Assembly: GCA_037439425.1 (NCBI GenBank)
Contig: JBBIWA010000055.1
Location: 1 to 39,017 of the forward strand
Direction: 5' to 3'
DNA length: 39,017 nt
DNA from: JBBIWA01 sp037439425
GTDB taxonomy: Bacteria; Acidobacteriota; Blastocatellia; RBC074
Made by a program: the position numbers and the translations under genes
In this document: positions 32,610-39,017 of the stretch, one piece after another
Position numbering within the stretch: position 1 is the first letter of the stretch
Layout of the letters: each line of letters opens with the position of its first letter
The notes under the pieces: model-generated
What the model was told of the DNA's origin: nothing
The model's database searches: none
The model's input: the letters and a program-made list of their open reading frames with translations, nothing else

Positions 32610-34796
32610 TCAATAGGCCTGCGCCAGATACTGGCTGGCCAGCTCAATGAATGATTGGCGCGCCGCTTCAGCCACTATCTGAGGGACAACTCCATGCGCC
32701 GCATCGGTCACATCCCGCAGGCGATTAGGCGGAGCGATTTGACGCAGGCGTTGCCCTATCCGGCGCAGACGTTCGGCTCCCAGTTCGCCACGTTCTTCAG
32801 GCAGGTGGCCTTGATAAGGGACTGCTTCACCGCGCTCGCGCAGGCTGGCGCGGTCGATCAGCAGCAGGTTGCGAGCGCGCAAATTGGCCTGAATGATATC
32901 GCCGGTTTGTAAATAAAGGATCCCACCGCCGCATTTAGCTTCAGGTGTGAGGTGGCCGATGGCCGCGCCGTAAGAGACGCCAGAGAAGCGCCCATCCGTG
33001 ATGAGCATAACCAGCCTCCTCAACTGGCGATTGGCGTTGATGTGCTGCATCGGCGTGAACATCTCCGGCATGCCGTAAGCCTCCGGTCCTTGCCCGCTGA
33101 TGACGACCGCAAACTTGAGGGTCTGTCGCTGAACTAGCTCATCGAACAGCTCAGCGCAGGGCAGGGAAGTAAGGTGCGCATCGGCTCGCTGTCCCCTGTT
33201 GTGCTCGTAAATGCGTAACAGGTCTGTCGTCGTGATGGCCGTGCTCTGTTTGATTGAAGCGATAAAGTCTGCTTCCAACAGCCGGGCATTGGCCTCATCT
33301 TCATTCTCGAAATAGAGGACAAGGTGAAGCTTGGTGTCGAATTCATCGAGCTGTGCCTCGGGCATCCCGCTGATTTTGACTACCGCTGAATCGAAGAAAT
33401 TTCCGCTCAGCACATCAATGCCGCTCACCGGGCGGCGCGGGCGGCTCAAGATGATCGGATTATGGGTAACGCCCGTGGCGGCGAGATTGCGCGTGTCGGC
33501 CAGGCGCTCGCGCCAGGTTGTGCCCGTGGCTGTCGGAGCGTCAACTGCCATGGGCACCTCGTGACGCATCAGCTCGTAGATCAACGTTTCTATCCCGCGA
33601 ATCTGTCCGGAGCAACATTGCTGTGCCAGTTCAAAGATCGTGCGGCCTTGCGTCAGGCTGTAATCGAACAGATCCGGAATCGGCCAGGCGCGGCGGATGC
33701 GATCGTAATCCCAGATCGAGAAGTCCACGCCCGCGTGCATCACAGCTGAGATCAGGTGCAGCATAATGTTGGTTGAGCCCCCAGTCGTCGCATGAATGCG
33801 AATCGCGTTCTCAAGATTGCGCTTGACCATTTCGGAGACTGAGTAGTCGGGATGATTGCAGTAAGAAAAGAGCGCATCCACTGCCGCATTGACGCGCTCC
33901 TGGTCAGGCGGTTCGGTGAGCAACTCCAGCGCCGGGTGCACCAGTCCGAGCGCCGCCACGACGTGACGCGAAGAATTGCCTGTGCCATTGAAGGCGCAGA
34001 TGCCCCCCTTGCCATCGCAGGTATTGATGGCCAGTCGCTTCTCGAAGTCTTTGTGTTCATTTTCGGAGATGATCCCGGTGGCGATGGCGCGGATGAAGAC
34101 GCCCTGAAACTGCGCGTTCGACGAACATTGCAGCACGTAAGCCAGCGCATCGCGCAAATCATCGGCAATCTCAGGGTGACGGGCGACTGTGGCTCGTTGC
34201 GCGACTGCTTCCAGCTCGGCGCGCAAATCTGCCGGGATGGTTCCGCCTTTGAGCACGTGCGCTGGCGCGAAGGTGGCAAAGACCGGAGCATCGCCGCGCT
34301 CGCGTCGCGTCAGATCGAGCGCTGCCAAAGCTGCCACCACAGCCAGCGGCTGCTTGTCGCAGCCTTGCATCACAAAGGCGCCGTGATAGGATTGGGCTTC
34401 CATCTGGTTGATGACCATCTCGGTGATCGCATTGCGCGATTGCAGTGAATAGCACATGCCAATGTTTGATTGCGCTGTTCCATCGCACAGCACCGGGGTC
34501 GAAAAAGCGAAAGGCACTCCGCCGTTTTGCCAGATGCGAATAGCAGCGCGCGCCTGCGTTTGGTAATCCATAATGTGCGCGGGATGATCGGGCGAACCGC
34601 CGATGATGGCGATGCGGGGCGCATTGTACTCTAGCCGCTCCCAGATCTCGGCCAGCGAATAGTCGAGCTCGCGCACTCCAAGCAGTGCGCGGCTGCGATC
34701 CAGTAGTGCGGCCACAGTGATCGGTTCATTGGCTTTACCCTGCACCTCGCGCTGATAAGGATTGCCTCCGCGAAGGATCCGGCTGGTCTCGGGCAT
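32610..34796 (-). CDS. IlvD/Edd-family dehydratase, long variant
   Basis: The 728-aa protein belongs to the Fe-S dihydroxy-acid/sugar-acid dehydratases. Iron-sulfur and active-site segments are VLCDGTAQSNIGMCYSL (C104), VMQGCDKQPLAV (C146) and NTCDGKGGICAFNGTGNSS (C260, C267). HATTGGSTNIMLHL and ITDGRFSGVSYGAAIGHLTP match the conserved substrate and metal regions. It is far longer than IlvD (about 560-615 aa), with extra sequence between the second and third Fe-S segments. Neither valine/isoleucine nor Entner-Doudoroff genes are adjacent, so the substrate may be a sugar acid (inference). AAGGAG lies 7 nt upstream of ATG at 34796. The M50-like gene is transcribed divergently from the same gap. 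Confidence 0.85.
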   Translation of the reverse strand: MPETSRILRGGNPYQREVQGKANEPITVAALLDRSRALLGVRELDYSLAEIWERLEYNAPRIAIIGGSPDHPAHIMDYQTQARAAIRIWQNGGVPFAFSTPVLCDGTAQSNIGMCYSLQSRNAITEMVINQMEAQSYHGAFVMQGCDKQPLAVVAALAALDLTRRERGDAPVFATFAPAHVLKGGTIPADLRAELEAVAQRATVARHPEIADDLRDALAYVLQCSSNAQFQGVFIRAIATGIISENEHKDFEKRLAINTCDGKGGICAFNGTGNSSRHVVAALGLVHPALELLTEPPDQERVNAAVDALFSYCNHPDYSVSEMVKRNLENAIRIHATTGGSTNIMLHLISAVMHAGVDFSIWDYDRIRRAWPIPDLFDYSLTQGRTIFELAQQCCSGQIRGIETLIYELMRHEVPMAVDAPTATGTTWRERLADTRNLAATGVTHNPIILSRPRRPVSGIDVLSGNFFDSAVVKISGMPEAQLDEFDTKLHLVLYFENEDEANARLLEADFIASIKQSTAITTTDLLRIYEHNRGQRADAHLTSLPCAELFDELVQRQTLKFAVVISGQGPEAYGMPEMFTPMQHINANRQLRRLVMLITDGRFSGVSYGAAIGHLTPEAKCGGGILYLQTGDIIQANLRARNLLLIDRASLRERGEAVPYQGHLPEERGELGAERLRRIGQRLRQIAPPNRLRDVTDAAHGVVPQIVAEAARQSFIELASQYLAQAY

Positions 34797-34931
34797 GATA
34801 GTCTCCTTGCACTTCAAAGTTCGGTTGAGCTTGCTTCTGCTATTGGGTTTGCCGCTACACTAAGGCAAAGCTCCAGGAGTGTCAATTGTTGTCATTGGTA
34901 AGGCTGGTTCTAAAGGGGCCCGATAATAACC

Positions 34932-35648
34932 TTGAACTCGCAAGCTGCGACTGGCGTATGGAAGGTTATGCGACCGGATAAAGACTCTTTCAAATTCCTG
35001 CTTGGTTCCTCCGCGTTGAGCGTGATGCTATGGTTTTTGCCGCTGGCGTGGCTGGCGGTCTATCCGTTCCGGCTCTTTGTAACCTTCATCCACGAAGGCG
35101 GACACGCGCTGGCCACGCTGTTGACACTGGGTTCGGTTGAAGCGATTCGCATTCATCTGAATGGCAGCGGAGAGACTTATTCACGTGGCGGGATGTCACT
35201 GCTGATTGCCAGTGCTGGTTATCTGGCAAGCACTGCTTATGGAGCCAGCTTGTTGTTGCTGTGTCGCCGGGGCAGAAATGCCAAAGCTGTGCTAACAACT
35301 ACTGCCGCTGTGATTTTGGGCTTGACTGCGTTCTTCACCAAGGGGTGGTTCGGCTGGCTGGCCGGGCTGGGGTTGGTGCTGCTGCTGCTGGTGGTAGTGC
35401 TGGTAGCAAGTGCCCGGCTGGCCCATTTCTTTCTCAGCTTTCTGGCCGTGCAGTGCTGCCTGAATGCGCTGTTTGATCTCGGTCTCCTCTTCCAACTCTC
35501 GACCACTTCCACTGCGCCCAACGATGCGCTCACCATGCAGCGCCTCACCTGGATGCCAGCTCCCTTCTGGGCAACGCTCTGGCTGGCGACTTCGCTCCTG
35601 GTGCTGTGGTTTGCTTTGCGCAGTTATGCGCGCCAGGAAGAGCGATGA
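34932..35648 (+). CDS. M50-family-like membrane metallopeptidase
   Basis: The 238-aa protein has about five to six hydrophobic segments and the zinc motif HEGGHALAT (54-58 are HEGGH) in the first membrane region. It is followed by GGMSLLIASAGYLASTAYGAS, as in M50B-like integral membrane peptidases. The third metal ligand motif of site-2 proteases (NxxPxxxxDG) is not evident; D in NALFDLGLLF is a candidate. Activity is therefore uncertain. Start is TTG at 34932; an ATG at 34968 would remove 12 residues and keep the conserved part, and neither has a strong ribosome-binding site. No substrate is suggested by context. Confidence 0.7.
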   Translation: MNSQAATGVWKVMRPDKDSFKFLLGSSALSVMLWFLPLAWLAVYPFRLFVTFIHEGGHALATLLTLGSVEAIRIHLNGSGETYSRGGMSLLIASAGYLASTAYGASLLLLCRRGRNAKAVLTTTAAVILGLTAFFTKGWFGWLAGLGLVLLLLVVVLVASARLAHFFLSFLAVQCCLNALFDLGLLFQLSTTSTAPNDALTMQRLTWMPAPFWATLWLATSLLVLWFALRSYARQEER

Positions 35649-35856
35649 GCCTAATACGGCTTTTGATCTCTTCAGAAAGTGCTTTTGGAAACACAAATCC
35701 TGAAGACTGCCAGCGGCGCGGCAACCAGCTCTCGCTTGAGACCGCGTTATGTTACCCACAGAGCAATGTAATCTGTTACTGTCGAAGCTGCGAGACCAAC
35801 AGATTAGCCGTCTCTTCTGGCCATCATTGCTGGTCTTAAAATTGATCAACTGGTTC

Positions 35857-36798
35857 TCACCCTCCGGTTTGGGACACCAGAGGATAATGACGCTGGTGCC
35901 AGGCGTCCAATCCACCGGCTAGCGGACGGACACGTGTGATTCCTCGACGTCGCAGTTGAAGCGCCACCCGGGCGCTCGAGGCTTCGTTAGGTCAGGTGCA
36001 GTAGAGAATGATGTCGCGGTCGCGCGGAATGTCCTGATGGTGCTCTTCCAGCTCTTCTGCTGCCAGATGCAGCGCACCGGGAATCGTGCGCGGGTCGGCC
36101 TCGAAATCGAGCGAGTGGCGTAAATCCACAATCACCACCTCCTCGCCCGCATCAAGCTTGCGTTTCAACTCTTCCGGTGTGATGCGCGCGATGCGCAGGT
36201 TACGAATGAACCTCTGGCGGTGGACGAATTTCCAGACCAGGTAAGCGATCAGTCCGCCGCCGAGAATCAGCCCCAACCACGCGCCCAGACGCGCAGCATA
36301 AGCGGCGATCTGCTCAAACTGATCACTGAAGAGATAGCCGAGTCCCGCAAATGCACCTACCCAAAAGAACGATCCCAGACTATCAAACAGCAGAAAGCGC
36401 GCCAAGCGCATCTGAAAGATTCCTGCCAGCGGCGGCGCGACAGTGCTCAATCCGGGAATGAATTTGGCAACCAGAAGCGAGCGCGCGCCATGACGGGCAA
36501 ACATATTCTCCGTGCGGCGCACGCACGAGTCGGGTTCAAGTGAGATGCGACAAAGCCAACTCAACACGCGGCTGCCGCGACGGCGGCCAAGTTGATACCA
36601 GAGCAGGTCCCCAAGCAGTGAGGCGACGACAGCCAGTGTCATCACCACCGCCAGGTTCAACTGTCCCAGACCGGCCAACGCCCCAACCGCAAGCAGCACT
36701 GGGGTCGAAGGCACCGGCACTCCTATCTGCTCCGCGAGCACCGTCACGAAGATCACCGCGTAACCATACTGCAGCAAGAACTGAAACGTCTCGTTCAT
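35857..36798 (-). CDS. DedA-rhodanese fusion with in-frame TGA at codon 269 (candidate selenoprotein)
   Basis: Residues 1-190 are a DedA/SNARE-associated membrane domain: AEQIGVPVPSTPVLLAVGAL, GDLLWYQLGRRRG, and FIPGLSTVAPPLAG. Residues ~205-313 are a rhodanese domain: ITPEELKRKLDAGEEVVIVD, then DIILYCT at 262-268. The next codon is TGA (35994-35992). The same frame continues for 44 codons of conserved rhodanese sequence, PNEASSARVALQLRRRGI then TRVRPLAGGLDAWHQRHYPL, to a TGA at 35859-35857. In related fusions the segment is, from memory, YCxCPNE, so TGA replaces a cysteine. A small hairpin lies 16-32 nt downstream. If TGA is read as stop, the product ends at 35992 and loses half its rhodanese domain. 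ATG at 36798 overlaps the pgl stop by one base (TGATG). Confidence 0.75.
35960..35976 (-). promoter_or_regulatory. Hairpin positioned like a bacterial SECIS element
   Basis: In mRNA sense the sequence AGCGCCCGGGTGGCGCT folds into a 6-bp perfect stem with a 5-nt loop, CGGGT. The stem starts 16 nt and the loop 22 nt after the in-frame TGA at 35994-35992, and the second loop base is G. These values fall within the bacterial SECIS rules as I recall them (loop 16-37 nt from UGA, G in the first two loop bases). G+C-rich DNA forms such hairpins easily, so this is suggestive only. Confidence 0.4.
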
Positions 36799-37556
36799 CA
36801 ATCTTCCTCTGACAACAGTCGCGCGGCGGCTCGATCTACCAGCCACAACAATGCTCCGTTCACCGGGCGAATGAGCTGCGAGGGATAAAGCTCAGCCCGA
36901 TCACCGCACAGCACCGCGCGCAGCATCTCGGCCTTCTCCTCACCGCTCACAAGAAAGATCACACAGGCTGCCTGGTTCAAAACTGGCACGGTCATGGTGA
37001 TCCGATAGGCATTGAACTTCGCCACCCAGTTGGCCACGACCAAGCGCTCGCGCTCGTGTAACGCTGCAGTGCCTGGAAAGAGCGATGCCGTATGTCCATC
37101 CGGCCCCATCCCCAACAGCACCAGATCGAAGCGCGGAAACTCTCCTGCCTGCAATTGAAAGAAGTGACGCAACTGCTGCTCATACTCGTCCGCTGCCTGT
37201 TTAGCGTCTTGATACTCGCTTTTGATGCGATGGATGTTGGCTGGCGGCACAGGCAAGCTGGTCAGCATCGCTTCATTAGCCATGCGGTAGTTGCTCTCCG
37301 GGTGATCGGGTGGCACGTGGCGCTCATCGCCCCAGAAGAAGTGCATCTGACACAGCGGCAGTTGCGCTCGCAGGAGCTGCTCGCTGGCGAGCAGCGAATA
37401 GAGGTTCTTGGGCGTTGAACCGCCGGAGAGCACTACCGTAACCAGACCCTTCCTCTGCGCTGCTTCTTTCGTTCGCCGCGCGAATTCAGCGGCGGCCGCG
37501 CGACTCAATTCTTCAGCATTTGCTGCAATGCGAATCTCAGGTTTCGGCGCAAGCAT
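36798..37556 (-). CDS. pgl: 6-phosphogluconolactonase (DevB type)
   Basis: The 252-aa cytoplasmic enzyme hydrolyses 6-phosphogluconolactone in the oxidative pentose phosphate pathway. Family motifs are VVLSGGSTPKNLYSLLA (about 42-58), FFWGDERHVPPDHPESNYRM (about 73-92) and LLGMGPDGHTASLFPG (about 146-161), all intact. Length is normal. GGAAGGAGCG precedes the ATG at 37556. No zwf or gnd gene is adjacent in the window. Its stop overlaps the DedA-rhodanese ATG by one base, so translation is coupled. The promoter is presumably in the region 37557-37900. Confidence 0.95.
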   Translation of the reverse strand: MLAPKPEIRIAANAEELSRAAAAEFARRTKEAAQRKGLVTVVLSGGSTPKNLYSLLASEQLLRAQLPLCQMHFFWGDERHVPPDHPESNYRMANEAMLTSLPVPPANIHRIKSEYQDAKQAADEYEQQLRHFFQLQAGEFPRFDLVLLGMGPDGHTASLFPGTAALHERERLVVANWVAKFNAYRITMTVPVLNQAACVIFLVSGEEKAEMLRAVLCGDRAELYPSQLIRPVNGALLWLVDRAAARLLSEED

Positions 37557-37953
37557 CGCTCCTTCCTTCCAAACATGACTGGAGCGCGGATGGCACGGAC
37601 GGCAGCGAATTCTTTGCTCATCCGATCCGCACTATGGGTGTTTCCTCTTCTCAAAACAATGAAGGGCGTATTGTGGCGTAACACACCGCGCCGGGCAATG
37701 CTATTTTGTCATTCGTAAGCACACGCCCCGACTGACTTGACCGTGGCACTGGATAGTGGATAGTTGACGATGGACGATGGCCGCTCTTGCAAAAGCTATG
37801 GAGAAGCGCCTCTCACCTGCTTCTCGGGCCGGTAATCCTCGATGAGTCTATTTCCTGAAGTCAACTTTCGAATCGGACCCGCTCCCTGACCGAGTGATTG
37901 GGTTATGCTTGGCAGGGCTATATAGCGGATTTCATTCGGGTGTGAAGACCTCC
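37557..37953. other. Intergenic region upstream of pgl
   Basis: No gene is supported. It should hold the promoter for pgl and the DedA-rhodanese gene, but no unambiguous -35/-10 pair was identified. Short repeated words (GATAGTGGATAGTTGACGAT near 37751) appear, without a clear repeat family. Confidence 0.4.
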
Positions 37954-38016
37954 CTACCGGTCGCAGTACTGATCCGCACCGCGATGGCAGTGCCGGATCA
38001 GTACCGCGCGCGGTAG
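37954..38016. repeat. REP-like palindrome, 63 bp
   Basis: The arms begin CTACCGGTCGC, continue GTACTGATCCGCAC (left) and read GTGCCGGATCAGTAC, then CGGTAG (right). Apart from a bulge and a few internal mismatches the arms are fully complementary. A related core word, ACTGATCCGG, occurs next to rnpB near 15465. Confidence 0.8.
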
Positions 38017-38089
38017 CAAGCGATCTTCAAAAGTTCACTCAGACCATTTAATCAGGGGCAGTGTGGCCGCTCCGAGTTATCCCATGTTT

Positions 38090-38552
38090 TTCAGCCACCT
38101 CAGGTTCCTGTTTCTGCCGACTATAACGAAACCTTCGATGAAGTGTTTGCTCGCTACAAACGGCCCAACAGGAGCCGGAGGAAGGGTTAAAAACTGGTAC
38201 TGCTTCCGTTCCAAGGCTGACCGCCGAATTGCGCCGCTTGATCCCTGACTTCCACACCCAGCGATTGCCCCTCACGGCTGGGCGCTTCCACGTTATGCGC
38301 AAGGTCGACTCGGCTGGATACGTGGCCTTGCTCAACGAGCGGTGGCTGGTGGGCACCAAGTGGAGAGGCGAGTATGTCCGCGCCACGATCAACACCGGGC
38401 AGCACACATTGACCATTTCTCACAAAGCCAGTGACGAGGCTGATTGGAAGGTCCTCAAAACTCGCCTCTTTCGCATCAAAGAGTCTGTTCATGAGTTGCT
38501 CCCACCATTCAGGCGAAATCGAGCACGATGTCGTGATTACTTGCCCGGTTAG
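38090..38552 (+). pseudogene. C-terminal remnant of an integrase-core (IS481-like) transposase, frameshifted
   Basis: An upstream frame encodes ADYNETFDEVFARYKRPNRS and ends at a stop (38188-38190). A different frame continues with RLTAELRRLIPDFHTQRLP, VALLNERWLVGTKWRGEYVR and HELLPPFRRNRARCRDYLPG, the usual C-terminal tail of these transposases. The DDE catalytic core is absent. It is a broken copy with no detectable terminal inverted repeats. Confidence 0.65.
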
Positions 38553-38599
38553 GTTTCGCCCGAAAATTGAGCACGATGCTTGATCATTGACAAGTAGAT

Positions 38600-38623
38600 G
38601 ATAGAAGATTGCGATCTTCTATC
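38600..38623. terminator. Perfect 10-bp hairpin between transposase remnants
   Basis: GATAGAAGAT and ATCTTCTATC flank a 4-nt loop. There is no T-run, and it lies between the two broken transposase genes, so it may be an element end rather than a terminator. Confidence 0.3.
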
Positions 38624-38741
38624 CTCAAACTTCGGTCATCGTTTTAAGGTGGCGACGTTATCCTTTACTACCGGAGATTACAGCAGTTTTCAAATGAGTG
38701 AGAAGGTGTGGCCACAATGCCCGAACCAACCACAAATATCA

Positions 38742-39017
38742 TCAACGGTGATCCTCTCCAATGACTCTTGCTAGAACGTCAAGCAGTTTGCGCACGGTTC
38801 GAGCTTTGGCCTTACGTAACACTTCTTCGATCTTTGAAATCCACTCCTCGATCGGGTTGAAATCCGGAGAATAGGCCGGGATATGTCTGACACTTGCTCC
38901 GGCTGCCTCGATCAAGCTGATCGACCGCATAGCGGAACTTCACCAGATCGAGCAGCAAGATGTCGCCGGGGAGCAAAGTTGGGAGGAGAGATTTCTCGAC
39001 ATATGCGTCAAAGACTT
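38742..39017 (-). pseudogene. IS630-family transposase C-terminus, frameshifted and cut by the window edge
   Basis: The recognisable end is SLIEAAGASVRHIPAYSPDF, then NPIEEWISKIEEVLRKAKAR, the DDE_3 signature with the catalytic glutamate region. Upstream on the same strand another frame reads FDAYVEKSLLPTLLPGDILL, the segment preceding the second aspartate. The joining sequence is degenerate: the usual MDNxxxHK is missing and the frame shifts near 38930. The rest of the gene lies beyond 39017. Confidence 0.75.

Noticed and set aside
35292..35915. 207-codon minus-strand frame across the M50-like gene
   Set aside because: The opposite strand encodes a coherent membrane protein with HEGGH; this frame is glutamine-rich and featureless.

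Overview
The window looks like a G+C-rich (high 50s %, judged by eye) chromosome segment from an Acidobacteriota-type bacterium, probably Blastocatellia-like. This placement is inferred from three things: TIGR03437-type C-terminal domains (best known from Solibacter and other Acidobacteria), a zinc-finger/kinase/transmembrane protein overlapping htrA, and many short dispersed inverted repeats between genes. No taxonomic marker search could be run. Nearly all genes lie on the minus strand.

Layout. 1-3400: rpiB and glyA, then a non-autonomous transposable element with 9-bp target duplications inserted exactly at the glyA stop, a TnpB remnant, a broken hypothetical gene and a 22-bp tandem repeat. 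3420-10830 (minus): Rsm22/METTL17-like protein, DapA-family lyase/aldolase, a lower-G+C orphan DNA methyltransferase, rsmB, an alpha/beta hydrolase, fmt and an Hfq/Sm-like protein. 11009-15427 (minus): TPR lipoprotein, gyrA, a small zinc-binding membrane protein and a TPR membrane protein. 15513-15981: RNase P RNA on the minus strand, with its P1 helix recognisable. 16181-19431: HtrA protease and a Ser/Thr kinase whose ends overlap by 4 nt. 19432-21260: repeats, a TIGR03437 remnant and an outer-membrane barrel gene broken at a G7 tract. 21280-28160: RRM protein, secreted beta-propeller, M61 peptidase, PIG-L deacetylase, and a SGNH-like/TIGR03437 secreted protein. 28637-37556: ECHDC3-like crotonase, secreted DSP-type phosphatase, CstB-like persulfide dioxygenase/rhodanese, a long IlvD/Edd dehydratase, an M50-like membrane protein, a DedA-rhodanese fusion and pgl. 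37557-39017: repeats and two broken transposase genes.

How the genes relate. Translation and RNA functions (rsmB, fmt, rnpB, Rsm22-like, Hfq-like, RRM) mix with envelope and stress functions (kinase/HtrA, secreted hydrolases) and sulfur handling (CstB-like enzyme, DedA-rhodanese). rpiB, pgl, the DapA-family enzyme and the IlvD/Edd enzyme touch sugar or sugar-acid metabolism but do not form one operon.

Two observations stand out. First, the DedA-rhodanese gene has an in-frame TGA at codon 269, in its rhodanese active-site loop. It is followed by 44 well-conserved rhodanese codons and a small hairpin placed where a bacterial SECIS element would be, so it is a candidate selenoprotein; a nonsense mutation or base error is the main alternative. 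Second, a family of ~90-bp inverted repeats has flanks that read as a Shine-Dalgarno sequence and sits directly in front of several start codons, so the repeats may act as portable 5' leaders.
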